64,000 nt of DNA from Azohydromonas caseinilytica (GTDB lineage Bacteria > Pseudomonadota > Gammaproteobacteria > Burkholderiales > Burkholderiaceae_C). Below the pieces are notes generated by a model. The model did not search any database and had not been told where the DNA came from. It saw only the letters and a list, made by a program, of their open reading frames with translations. This document shows, one piece after another, positions 1-7,270 of this stretch. The position numbers and the translations under genes were made by a program. Position 1 is the stretch's first letter. Each line of letters begins with the position of its first letter. The DNA lies in NCBI RefSeq assembly GCF_012927045.1, contig NZ_JABBFW010000014.1, forward strand, positions 62,001 through 126,000. The letters are read 5' to 3'.

Positions 1-1780
1 GGCCGGCGACGTAGACCACCATGTCGCCGGCTTCCAGAATCTGGTCGTTGGCGTCCTTGACCGGGCCGGGCATGCGCATGGCCTCGTCGGCGGTGAGCAG
101 GTTGCGCGCGACCTCCTGCAACGTCACGGACATCTGCCCCTGCATCAGCGCCGAGCGCTTGCCGCTGACCGTCACGGCTTCCTTGACGATGGTGGTCTGC
201 CCGGTGCACCGTGACAGGTACTCGGCGGTCTCGACGCGGTTAGGCGGGAAGGCGGCCTGCACGTGGCAGTTGGAGGTGATCGTCTCGTGCTCGCCGTAGC
301 CCTCCTGGGGATGGCGCAACTGCGTGATGTCCTGGACGAGGATGAACGCCTTGATGCCGTACTCGGCCATCCAGGACAGCGCGTCCTCGAAGCCGGGCAG
401 CTTGCCGAAGGACGGGAACTCGTCCAGCAGCATCAGCAGCCTGTGCCTGTACTTGGGAACCGGGCGGCCTTCCTTGAACCCGATTCCATCGGCAAGGACC
501 CGGATCGCCATGGTCATGAACAGCCGCGTCAGCGGCTTCATGCGCGCCTTGTCCCGGGGCTTCGTCGTGAGGTACAGGCTCACCGGGTCGGCGCCGTGCA
601 TCAGGTCCTCGATCTGGAAATGGCTGTCGGCCACGTTGGCGGCCACCACCGGGTCGCGGTAGAGCGACAGGTGGGTCTTCATGCTGGAGAGCACCGAGCC
701 GGCCTCTTCCTCGTGCCGGTCGATCTGGTCGCGCGCGGACGCGGCCACCAGCGGGTGCGGCCGGTCCTTGAGGTGCTTGTAGGTGGTCATCTCCACCCAC
801 AGGTCGGCCACCGCTTGGTCCGGGTTGGTCACCAGGTGGTCGATCAGCGGCAGCGAGGCGCGCGGCCCGTGGCCGTTCCTGTGCTTGTAGAGGGCGTGCA
901 GCATCAGGCCCTGCAGCAGCGCGTAGGCGGTTTCCCGCCAGTGGTCGCCCTGCAGCCCCTTGCCGTCCGAGTCCACCACCATCAGCGCGATGCTCTGGAC
1001 GTCGCCCACCTCGTACTCGGTGCCCACGCGCACCTCGTCGAGCGCGTTCCAGTGGGTGCTGTCCGGCGCCGCCGGTTCGAACTTGAGGACCTTGTTCCTG
1101 GCGTGGAGCTTGCGCCAGCCGGCCGTGGCCGCGTGGAGCGTGGCCTTCAGGTCGGAGATGATCATGCTGCTCACGTAGGACAGCAGCGTCATGAGCACCG
1201 GGCCGACGCCCTTCCCGGACCGGGTCGGGGCGTAGAACAGGATGTGCTCGGGGCCGTTGTGGCGCAGGTAGCGCAGCACGCCCTGCTTGTCGAGCCAGCC
1301 GCCCACGAAGCAGGCCATGGATGCCGGCGCCGCGTGCTGGCGCAACCGGTCGAGCCAGTTGCGCTTTCCTCGCGGCAGCAGCCCTGCGGCCTTGATGTCG
1401 CTCTCGGTGGCCCATCGCGCCGAGCCGTGCATGTACTGGTTCGCCGTGGGCGCGTTGCGCAGGATCTGCTGCGTGACCATCGTGCCCAGCAGCCCGACCG
1501 CCGCCACGCCGACGCCGACGCTGCCCGAGCTCACCAGTTCCTGCGGGTAGACGCCGTGCCACTTCCAGGCCCAGCCCAGGACGTGCCAAGGCAGGTAGAC
1601 GTGCCCGATGTGCATCCCCAGCGTGTAGTGGTAGTCGAAGGTGTGCGCAAAGTGCTGCGTGGCGGCCCAGGTGCCGCCCAGCAGCGAGCCAGCGGCCATC
1701 GCCGGCACCAGCTTCTTGCGCGGTGGCCGGCGCTGGCGCACCTGCGGGCCGACCGCGTTGTTCATCGTCGTGGTGGTCAT
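1..1780 (-). CDS. traG: TraG / VirD4-family type IV coupling protein (3' end beyond window)
   Basis: Inner-membrane ATPase that links the relaxosome to the mating channel. I translated the minus strand from the ATG at 1778-1780. An N-terminal hydrophobic part (IGHVYLPWHVLG, then VGVGVAAVGLLGTMV) is followed by Walker A YAPTRSGKGVG and Walker B LLMLLDEFPSFG, both typical of VirD4/TraG. About 593 residues are visible. RP4 TraG is about 635, so only a short C-terminus is missing to the left. The start overlaps the traI stop by four bases (ATGA), so translation is probably coupled, in the same order as IncP Tra1. No in-frame stop occurs in the visible part. Confidence 0.95.
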   Translation of the reverse strand, partial: MTTTTMNNAVGPQVRQRRPPRKKLVPAMAAGSLLGGTWAATQHFAHTFDYHYTLGMHIGHVYLPWHVLGWAWKWHGVYPQELVSSGSVGVGVAAVGLLGTMVTQQILRNAPTANQYMHGSARWATESDIKAAGLLPRGKRNWLDRLRQHAAPASMACFVGGWLDKQGVLRYLRHNGPEHILFYAPTRSGKGVGPVLMTLLSYVSSMIISDLKATLHAATAGWRKLHARNKVLKFEPAAPDSTHWNALDEVRVGTEYEVGDVQSIALMVVDSDGKGLQGDHWRETAYALLQGLMLHALYKHRNGHGPRASLPLIDHLVTNPDQAVADLWVEMTTYKHLKDRPHPLVAASARDQIDRHEEEAGSVLSSMKTHLSLYRDPVVAANVADSHFQIEDLMHGADPVSLYLTTKPRDKARMKPLTRLFMTMAIRVLADGIGFKEGRPVPKYRHRLLMLLDEFPSFGKLPGFEDALSWMAEYGIKAFILVQDITQLRHPQEGYGEHETITSNCHVQAAFPPNRVETAEYLSRCTGQTTIVKEAVTVSGKRSALMQGQMSVTLQEVARNLLTADEAMRMPGPVKDANDQILEAGDMVVYVAG

Positions 1781-4275
1781 CTGCTGTGTCCTCGTCCGGC
1801 GCCTGTGCTGATCGTGGCGTTGGCGTTGACCTTGACCGGCGTGCCCAGCCCGGTGCGGGTCAGGCGCTGCGCGGTGGTCGCGTGGATGGGCATCACGAGC
1901 ACCTCGTCGCCGCGCTTCAGGAGCGCCAGCGACTGCCCATACTTGTTGCGGGTGCCGGCGAAGGTCAGCGGACCAGCGCCGGGGCTGAAGCGGCTGTGCC
2001 GCGGCACAGCCAGGCCGAGCGCGCGCTTGCCTTCGCGCTCGGCGATGTAGGCGTCGGCCGCGGCGTAGGCCGCCGGCGTGAAGATGGCCCCCGGGATCTG
2101 CCAGGAAGCGGCCGGAGCCGGCGCTGGCGCCGCCTGCCGCAGCGGGTGGCCCCACCCGAGCGGGCCGGCGTCCAGGGCCGAGAACGGGCGCACTCGGGCG
2201 CGCGCGGCCGGCGGCGGCTTCGTGCCCACGGCGGCCACGAACACCTTGCCGTTGCCCGGCTGCGGGGCCTGCTGCGCGCGCGCGGCGCGGGCCTGGGGCG
2301 GTTGCCCCTTGCCCGCCGGCGGCCGGCGCGCGGCGCTGGAGCTGCTGGTGCGCTTGCGCGCGACCGGCGGCGGCGCCTGACCTACTTCTCGACCTTGTCC
2401 TCTTCCTGACCGATGAACGGCCCGTCGCAGTGCGTCAGGGGGCGCGGTTCCTTGGTGCTCCAGATCACCACGAACATCACCCGGCAGTAGCACTGCACGT
2501 CGCCCTTCTCGCTGCACATCCACATCGACTGCGGACAGGTTTCGCAGACCGTGCCCGGGTGCGGGCGGCGGTTGATAGGGATGGCGGCCAGGGTTGGGCT
2601 TGGCGCGGACGGGGCCGCTGGCATGTCCAGCCGCTGCAGCTCCAGGTCGGAGTCCGTGAAGCCCGCCAGGGCCTCGTTGAGCTGCTGCTCGCCCGGTCTG
2701 GGATTGCGGGGAGGTGGCATCGGGTCGCTCCTTCTGCATGAGGGCCTGGCGGTGACGCTCCAGACCCGGGTCGGTGAACGCGATCGGAAGGTTCATGTCC
2801 ACGGCGGCGCGCACCACCGCTGCGCGGAAGGCGGCCGAGCCGTTGACGCTGATACGGTCGCCGTACTGCTGGCGCGCAAGGCGCAGCGCCGTGCGGATCG
2901 CCTCCTGGTCGGCTTCGCGCGACACCTGCAGCCGCTGCCCGTCATCGCGTACGGCGCTGGCGCCGGCCCGGTACAGCACGGTGCCAGCCTTGGTGACGGT
3001 GTCGATCTCGGGCCCCTGGCCAGCGCCAGCAGCCGCGCCGCCCTGCCCGTGCACGGTGGCTCCGCGCAGGTTCTCGGCAGCCGCGCGCGCGCGCAGCGCC
3101 GCCAACGCGTCCTGGTCGCCCCGCAGCGCTTCGGCCTTGAGCCAGTCGGCCCAGCTCATGCGCTGGTGCCGCTCCAGAATGCGGGCGCGCTCGCGAGCGT
3201 GGTCCTCGTGGATGCCCTGCAGCCGCGCCTTGAGCTGCCGGCTGGCCTGCGCGTGCAGCAGCCGCTTGTCGATGCCGCGCCCGTCCACCACGCGCAGCGT
3301 GGCAGTGTGCAGCCGGTACAGCCGGCGCGCGCCCTCGACGGCACGGTCCTTGGCCCGCTTCGCCGCGGCGAGCTCCGCCGTGCGCGCTTCGGCCTGGCCT
3401 TCGCGCTCGCGCTCGTAGCGGGCGAACAGCGCTGCAGTGTCCACGCGGCTGCGCGTGGGCCGCTTCGCATAGGTCCTGCGCGGCTTGGCCTGTGTGGCGC
3501 TGGCGCCGGCCGCCGCCTGGAACGCGCCCAGCCGGGCCTCCATCGCCGCCTTCGACAGCCCCCGGTCCACGGTGGACGCCTTCACGCGCGTGCTGTCCTG
3601 CGCCTCGATGACGAGCCCCGCGCCGCGCTGGCTCATGTGCAGCCCGTGTGCTTGCAGCACCTCGTGCACCGCTGCCCACGAGTCCGCGCGCTGCAGCGCG
3701 CCCAGGCATTCCCGCCGCACCCAGGTCATCAGGCTTTCGACGCCGGCGTGCTGCTCCATGTCGCCGGCCCGGCCCTCGCTGACCGTGCGTCGCGGGATGT
3801 GTTTGTCCACCCGCAGTCCCAGCTCGCGCTCCAGCCGAGCGCATACCTTCGCGAGCGTTCGGTACGCCAGGTAAGGCTCGTGCATCGTGTGCCGCGTCGG
3901 GTGGATCTTGTTGATCGCGACGTGCATGTGCACGTTGTCGGTGTCGTGGTGGACCACGCTCACCCGCTGGTGTTCGGCGAAGCCCAGCGACTGGCAGATG
4001 CGCTCCTCGATGGTGCGCAGCTGCTCCGGCGTCGGCTGCTCGCCGGCCTGGAAGCTCACGATCAGGTGAAAGGTGCGGTCGCCGCGCGCCCGGGTGTTCA
4101 GGTGCTGCGTGGCCAGCATCTCGGCCACCGCCGCGCTCAGCGTATGGGCCGCGCAGTTCGTGATCCGCACTTCGCCGACGCGCTCAAGAGTGCCCTGATC
4201 GTTCTCCAGGTAGCCCACGAGGTCGGCCATGCTGCTGCGGTGCAGCCTCTGCATGGGGACATGCTTGGCGATCAC
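1777..4275 (-). CDS. traI: TraI relaxase, MOBP / IncP family
   Basis: Nicks oriT and leads the transferred strand. I chose the GTG at 4275 because the protein then begins VIAKHVPM like RP4 TraI. This puts the three known catalytic residues at the RP4 numbers: Tyr22, Ser74 and His116 (in DTDNVHMH). An open frame runs upstream to 4386 but would overlap the 74-residue gene. It is 832 residues; RP4 TraI is about 732. The relaxase domain is followed by an Arg/Ala-rich coiled region and a segment resembling the LPD7 domain (DTVTKAGTVLYR to ERHRQALMQKE). Residues encoded over about 2382-2720 look low in complexity because traH is read there in another frame. The C-terminus ends with a small domain, DEVLVMPIHATTAQRL. 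It is the fifth gene of the traK-L-M operon. Confidence 0.95.
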   Translation of the reverse strand: MIAKHVPMQRLHRSSMADLVGYLENDQGTLERVGEVRITNCAAHTLSAAVAEMLATQHLNTRARGDRTFHLIVSFQAGEQPTPEQLRTIEERICQSLGFAEHQRVSVVHHDTDNVHMHVAINKIHPTRHTMHEPYLAYRTLAKVCARLERELGLRVDKHIPRRTVSEGRAGDMEQHAGVESLMTWVRRECLGALQRADSWAAVHEVLQAHGLHMSQRGAGLVIEAQDSTRVKASTVDRGLSKAAMEARLGAFQAAAGASATQAKPRRTYAKRPTRSRVDTAALFARYEREREGQAEARTAELAAAKRAKDRAVEGARRLYRLHTATLRVVDGRGIDKRLLHAQASRQLKARLQGIHEDHARERARILERHQRMSWADWLKAEALRGDQDALAALRARAAAENLRGATVHGQGGAAAGAGQGPEIDTVTKAGTVLYRAGASAVRDDGQRLQVSREADQEAIRTALRLARQQYGDRISVNGSAAFRAAVVRAAVDMNLPIAFTDPGLERHRQALMQKERPDATSPQSQTGRAAAQRGPGGLHGLRPGAAAAGHASGPVRAKPNPGRHPYQPPPAPGHGLRNLSAVDVDVQREGRRAVLLPGDVRGDLEHQGTAPPDALRRAVHRSGRGQGREVGQAPPPVARKRTSSSSAARRPPAGKGQPPQARAARAQQAPQPGNGKVFVAAVGTKPPPAARARVRPFSALDAGPLGWGHPLRQAAPAPAPAASWQIPGAIFTPAAYAAADAYIAEREGKRALGLAVPRHSRFSPGAGPLTFAGTRNKYGQSLALLKRGDEVLVMPIHATTAQRLTRTGLGTPVKVNANATISTGAGRGHSR
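2382..2720 (-). CDS. traH: TraH-like relaxosome protein encoded inside traI
   Basis: A 112-residue frame lying wholly within the 3' part of traI in a different phase. It has better protein character than the traI frame at the same place: MPPPRNPRPGEQQLNEALAGF, a cysteine cluster (CETCPQ, CSEKGDVQCYC) and an acidic-basic C-terminus EEDKVEK. In RP4, traH (about 119 residues, an acidic protein that stabilises the TraI-TraJ-oriT complex) is also nested in traI out of frame. Position and size are the main grounds for the name, since I could not align the sequences. The Cys pattern suggests metal binding. If traH is not used, this could be a spacer inside TraI, but the cysteine motif argues against that. 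Confidence 0.6.
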   Translation of the reverse strand: MPPPRNPRPGEQQLNEALAGFTDSDLELQRLDMPAAPSAPSPTLAAIPINRRPHPGTVCETCPQSMWMCSEKGDVQCYCRVMFVVIWSTKEPRPLTHCDGPFIGQEEDKVEK

Positions 4276-4295
4276 GGCGGCGCACTCGGGTCGGT

Positions 4296-4520
4296 TCAGC
4301 GGCTGGAAATCGCCATCAGCAGCAGGCCGACGATCAGGTAGCCGCACACGAAGCGAATGGCCGCAACCCGTCGGCCCAGCCACCACAGCCGGGCGCCCAT
4401 GAAGCCCGTCACACCGCCGAAGCCCCAGAAGATCGCCGAGAGCAGCGAGGCCCCGAAAGCCAGCGAGACGCAGAACAGCACCGCGCCCACGTACAGCCCC
4501 GCGTACTGCGCCCGGGCCAT
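4296..4520 (-). CDS. Small two-helix membrane protein between traM and traI
   Basis: 74 residues with two likely transmembrane helices, about residues 8-40 (GLYVGAVLFCVSLAFGASLL and following) and 53-71 (AIRFVCGYLIVGLLLMA). It begins one base after the traM stop and ends 20 bases before the traI GTG start, so it belongs to the traK-L-M-x-I-G operon. I do not recognise the family, and RP4 has no counterpart between these genes because traKLM and traI lie on opposite sides of oriT there. Its place suggests an accessory transfer or exclusion role, which is inference only. Confidence 0.75.
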   Translation of the reverse strand: MARAQYAGLYVGAVLFCVSLAFGASLLSAIFWGFGGVTGFMGARLWWLGRRVAAIRFVCGYLIVGLLLMAISSR

Positions 4521-4521
4521 G

Positions 4522-4962
4522 TCAGCGCCCTCCCCAGGCCACCACGAACGCCGCCAGCAGCACCAGCAGCGAGGCGCCCATGCTCATCAACGACACCCGG
4601 CGGGCATCGCGCAGCTGCGCCTGCACGGCGCGGGCGCTGTTCTGCACCTCTGCGCGCACGACCTCAGCGACCGCCGCCGAGCTCTCCTGCACCGCCAGCG
4701 TGAGCGCCGCCTGCCCCGCCTGCAGCGTCGCCTGCAGCGCGCTGGCCGCTTGGGTCTTTGCCTCGTCGCCGACGCGGCGCGTCATGCCCTCCAGCTCGGA
4801 CTTGAACTGATCCAGCAGCGCGCGCTGGGCAATCTCGCCGTCCTGCACCAGCCGCTCGTTGATCGTCAGCAGCATGAGGATCGGGTCGTCGCGGCCCACG
4901 GCCACGCCGTGGCGAACTGCGATCTCCCGCACCATCTGCTCGATGCGGTCGCCGGCCGGCAT
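4522..4962 (-). CDS. traM: TraM conjugal transfer protein, IncP type
   Basis: 146 residues from the ATG at 4960-4962, which overlaps the traL stop (TGATG). The N-terminus (IEQMVREIAVRHGVAVGRDDPILMLLTINERL) closely follows what I know of RP4 TraM, including length (about 145). A long central helical, probably coiled-coil region (residues 40-115, rich in Ala/Gln/Glu) leads to a C-terminal transmembrane helix, SLMSMGASLLVLLAAFVVAW. In RP4 TraM aids transfer efficiency, but its mechanism is not settled. The operon context with traK and traL supports the call. A longer overlapping frame upstream is a shadow of traL. Confidence 0.9.
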   Translation of the reverse strand: MPAGDRIEQMVREIAVRHGVAVGRDDPILMLLTINERLVQDGEIAQRALLDQFKSELEGMTRRVGDEAKTQAASALQATLQAGQAALTLAVQESSAAVAEVVRAEVQNSARAVQAQLRDARRVSLMSMGASLLVLLAAFVVAWGGR

Positions 4963-5687
4963 CACAGCACCCTTGCGCCGTCGAGCTGCTCCCACAGCCG
5001 TCGCCGCACCAGCGTGAGCCGCTGCTTCGTCATCAGCGGCCAGTCCGGCGAGGCCAGCGCCTCCGCGAATGTCAGCCGCGCCTGCAGCATCTGCGCGAAG
5101 TCGTGGCCGTGCGTCTCGGCCTTGAAGTTCGGCACCTGAACCAACGCCGTTACCCGGGCCTTGTTGTCCCGGTATGCCTTCATCTGCTCGAAGCCGCGGC
5201 CCTCGTGCTCGATGGGGCCGAAGAAGGGGTTGAGCCACACCACGAACTGCGCCTCGGCCGGGAACTGGCTGGCGAGTTGCGCGAAGCCCGATACCGTGTC
5301 CAGCAGCGCCTGCCCTCCAGTGATCATCGTGTGGATCACCAGCTCGTGCCCCATGTCCTTGAGCATGGCCGGCACCTCGTTGGATATCAGGTAGTGCGCC
5401 AGCGGAACGAACGATGACGCCCCGTTGTCGATCACCACGTCCGAGGCCGACTCGCACGCCCGCTCCACCATCCGGTCGAACAGCCGCGGGTTGATCTCGT
5501 CGCCTTCCATGATCTCCACCCGCGCCACGTCCAGCGCCGCGAAGCCGGCGAAGGTGGCGTTGACGGGATCGGTGTCGATGCACAGGGGGCGCTCGCCCTT
5601 GTCGGTCTTGTATTGCGCCAGCACGGACATGCCCATGCTTTTGCCCACGCCGCCCTTGCCTTGCAGCATTGCGTGAATGGTGGTCAT
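4962..5687 (-). CDS. traL: TraL, ParA/MinD-like ATPase of the IncP Tra1 region
   Basis: 241 residues, the same length as RP4 TraL. The deviant Walker A motif is at the N-terminus (MLQGKGGVGKS), followed by CIDTDPVNATF, VIDNGASSFVPLAHYLI and GHELVIHT, all shared with RP4 TraL. The ATG at 5685-5687 overlaps the traK stop by four bases. TraL-type proteins are MinD-like ATPases that help relaxosome delivery or transfer efficiency in IncP plasmids; the exact step is unclear. A longer frame upstream to 5915 is discarded because it covers traK. This is not a partition ParA: no ParA partner of KorB was found in the window. Confidence 0.95.
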   Translation of the reverse strand: MTTIHAMLQGKGGVGKSMGMSVLAQYKTDKGERPLCIDTDPVNATFAGFAALDVARVEIMEGDEINPRLFDRMVERACESASDVVIDNGASSFVPLAHYLISNEVPAMLKDMGHELVIHTMITGGQALLDTVSGFAQLASQFPAEAQFVVWLNPFFGPIEHEGRGFEQMKAYRDNKARVTALVQVPNFKAETHGHDFAQMLQARLTFAEALASPDWPLMTKQRLTLVRRRLWEQLDGARVL

Positions 5688-6073
5688 CCGATCAGGTCCT
5701 TCTTGTCGGGGGCCGGCTTGAAGTTGAAGCCCGGCACGGATGCCTCCGTACGGTGCGGCCCGGTTTCGGGAAGAGGCGCTGGCGCAGAAGCAAAGCTCCC
5801 GGTCGGCGCGCCAGCCTCGGGGGGCACGGGCTGCTCGGTGGTGTGCAGCTTCACGTGGGTCAGGAACGTCTCGTACCGGCACTTGATCCGGCCGGTCTCG
5901 CGCAGGTGCGCCCATATCGTCTTGGCCGGGAAGCGCGCCGCGAGCGCCGCTTGCACATCGGCCTTCACGGCGAGGAAGGCCGCGAGGTTCTTGTCCTGGC
6001 GGGGTCGAGGAGCCGGGCTCTCGCGAACCCAGGCCGCCAACTGCTCGACATAGGTAGGGGCGGGCTTCGTCAT
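5684..6073 (-). CDS. traK: TraK, oriT-binding relaxosome protein
   Basis: 129 residues from the ATG at 6071-6073, first gene of the minus-strand transfer operon. Its core (AFLAVKADVQAALAARFPAKTIWAHLRETGRIKCRYETFLTHV, read in parts) matches the RP4 TraK pattern of a DNA-binding helical domain. In RP4, TraK binds and wraps DNA beside nic to expose it to TraI/TraJ. Here the gene begins about 250 bases from the predicted nic site, the expected distance. The C-terminal 45 residues are Pro/Ala-rich and variable. An alternative ATG 13 codons upstream is less likely, because the MTKPAPTYVEQL start aligns with the RP4 protein. Confidence 0.92.
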   Translation of the reverse strand: MTKPAPTYVEQLAAWVRESPAPRPRQDKNLAAFLAVKADVQAALAARFPAKTIWAHLRETGRIKCRYETFLTHVKLHTTEQPVPPEAGAPTGSFASAPAPLPETGPHRTEASVPGFNFKPAPDKKDLIG

Positions 6074-6214
6074 GCCTGTCTCAGCGCCCGCAATGGACGA
6101 TGGCTGCCGCATCGCAACAGCTCCGCGCGCCTGGAGTGGGTTGCACCGCTACTGCTGCGCTGTCGCTTCGCTGTTCATGCCGCATTGCATCGCTACCGCT
6201 GATGAATTCGACAT

Positions 6215-6281
6215 ATCGTAGATGCAACAGCGCAATCGCAGTGTGTCACCCGCGCACCAATAGGTGATAAATCGTAGATGC
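6215..6281. promoter_or_regulatory. Repeated ATCGTAGATGC motif in the traK-traJ divergent promoter region
   Basis: Two identical 11-base copies of ATCGTAGATGC lie at 6215-6225 and 6271-6281, between the starts of traK and traJ. The core CGTAGAT recurs at 9572-9578, just before trbB. In RP4 the traJ, traK and trbB promoters are jointly repressed by TrbA, so this could be a shared operator or promoter element. That function is inferred. Confidence 0.4.
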
Positions 6282-6303
6282 GCGCTAGACTACAGTGGAG
6301 TTA

Positions 6304-6420
6304 CCCAGCCGAAAAAGCTGGGCAGGATAGGTGAACATGGCCATGTCGCGGAGCGACCTGACCCTGTTCACTTCCCCTTACTCGCTGCGCTCGACGGGGC
6401 ATCCTGCGCTGCGCGGTTGC
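6304..6420. other. oriT: oriT with nic region, IncP type
   Basis: The stretch reads like RP4 oriT: GGGCAGGATAGGTGAAC at 6320-6336, inverted repeat arms GTGAAC (6331-6336) and GTTCAC (6366-6371), then CTTCCCCTTA and GGGGCATCCTGCGCTGCGCGG near 6395-6415. RP4 has the same elements in the same order. The complementary strand reads CTATCCTG/CC, so the cut on the minus strand is predicted between bases 6323 and 6322. A second inverted repeat, CCCAGC (6304-6309) and GCTGGG (6317-6322), abuts nic and is the likely TraJ-binding site. TraK and TraJ flank it. Confidence 0.9.
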
Positions 6421-6453
6421 CTCTTGCCGCCGGTGTTTCTTGTGGAGTTGTCG

Positions 6454-6882
6454 ATGCCACCCCCTGCCAGCAAGACCACCAAGCGCCGCGTCCTCAAAGT
6501 GCAGTCGCGCCAGCGCAAGCCCGCGCACGAGGTGCGCCGGCACTGCCTGCGGGTGCTGGTAAACGACGAAGAGAAAGCCGATCTGCAGGCACAGGCACGT
6601 ACCGCCAAGCGCAGTGTCGGCCGCTACCTGCGCGAGGTCGGCCGGGGCTACCAGCTCAAGAGCACCGTGGACATGGAGGCAGTGCAGAAGATGGCGCGGA
6701 TCAATGGCGACATGGGCCGGCTCGGGGGACTGTTGAAGCTGTACCTCAAGTGCGATCCAAGGACGGCAGCCTTCAACGCCGACACCGTCGAGGCGCTGCT
6801 GCAGCGCATTGCGGCCCAACAAGAGGAGCTGGGCCGCGTGATGCAGGCTGTCGTGCGGCCTGCCGCACAGTCAAAGTTCTAG
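6454..6882 (+). CDS. traJ: TraJ, oriT-recognition accessory protein
   Basis: 142 residues from the ATG at 6454 (MPPPASKTTKRR), preceded by GGAG at 6443-6446. The frame is open back to 6331, but that part lies in oriT. The C-terminal core (ARINGDMGRLGGLLKLYLKCDPRTAAF, and GRVMQAVVRP at the end) matches RP4 TraJ (about 123 residues). The middle (LRVLVNDEEKADLQAQA, KRSVGRYLREVG) looks like a ribbon-helix-helix DNA-binding unit. TraJ binds the repeat beside nic and recruits TraI. Unlike RP4, traI is not downstream of traJ; here traJ is alone and divergent from traK-L-M-I-G. Confidence 0.93.
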   Translation: MPPPASKTTKRRVLKVQSRQRKPAHEVRRHCLRVLVNDEEKADLQAQARTAKRSVGRYLREVGRGYQLKSTVDMEAVQKMARINGDMGRLGGLLKLYLKCDPRTAAFNADTVEALLQRIAAQQEELGRVMQAVVRPAAQSKF

Positions 6883-6890
6883 CGGCTAAA
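6878..6890. promoter_or_regulatory. KorB operator-like site at the traJ stop
   Basis: TCTAGCGGCTAAA differs at one base from the IncP KorB operator TTTAGC(G/C)GCTAAA. It overlaps the traJ stop codon, between the converging 3' ends of traJ and the kfrB-like gene, so it is not promoter-proximal. It could serve KorB partition or spreading rather than repression. Confidence 0.55.
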
Positions 6891-6895
6891 CCGCT

Positions 6896-7267
6896 TCAGC
6901 GAGTCGTGCGCGTGGGACGGCGGCTGCGGGAGGCAGGGGCAGGGGCTGGCGTCTGGACGTCGAAGCTGGCCCGGCAATCGGCGTCATAAATGACGGTGCC
7001 GTGCGCGCCCACGGCAGGCAGGGCATCGAAGTCGCTGCAGTTGTGCGCGACCAAGCCGGTGTTCGTGGCTTGGTAGAGCATCCCGCTATCTACGATGAGC
7101 AGAGCACCCGCCGTGGACCTGCTGCGGTCGGACTGCTGGGCCGTAAACAGCTCGTACAGGCCGGGGCGCAGGAGCCCGGCTTTCTCGACGCGCTCGTTTG
7201 TCCAGGTCGCACCCTCTTCGGCCTGCAGCACCTTCTGGCCGTTGAGCACCACCACGCGCTTTCTCAT
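6896..7267 (-). CDS. KfrB-domain-like protein downstream of korB
   Basis: 123 residues beginning MRKRVVVLNGQKVLQ, with GLLRPGLYELFTAQQ and GALLIVDSGMLYQATNTGLVAH. The last segment resembles the KfrB domain of IncP plasmids (a pattern like G-I-L-H-x-D-x-x-x-V-Y-Q). It starts three bases after korB ends, so it is the distal gene of a korA-korB operon, much as kfr genes follow korB in IncP plasmids. The C-terminus is an unstructured Pro/Arg tail. Kfr proteins contribute to plasmid stability; a precise role here is not established. Confidence 0.6.
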   Translation of the reverse strand: MRKRVVVLNGQKVLQAEEGATWTNERVEKAGLLRPGLYELFTAQQSDRSRSTAGALLIVDSGMLYQATNTGLVAHNCSDFDALPAVGAHGTVIYDADCRASFDVQTPAPAPASRSRRPTRTTR

Positions 7268-7270
7268 TGC

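Noticed and set aside
240-2050. Long open frames on both strands over traG (about 450 and 595 residues)
   Set aside because: They are Arg/Gly/Pro-rich shadows of traG in GC-rich DNA; only the third minus frame has Walker motifs and membrane helices.
4275-4386. Extension of traI to an ATG at 4386
   Set aside because: The added residues overlap the upstream membrane gene, and RP4 numbering of Tyr22, Ser74 and His116 fits the GTG at 4275.
4962-5687. TraL as a partition ParA for KorB
   Set aside because: Length and motifs match IncP TraL, and it sits in the transfer operon away from korB.
6331-6453. N-terminal extension of traJ through oriT
   Set aside because: The sequence is the oriT core; the ATG at 6454 has a Shine-Dalgarno site and matches TraJ size.
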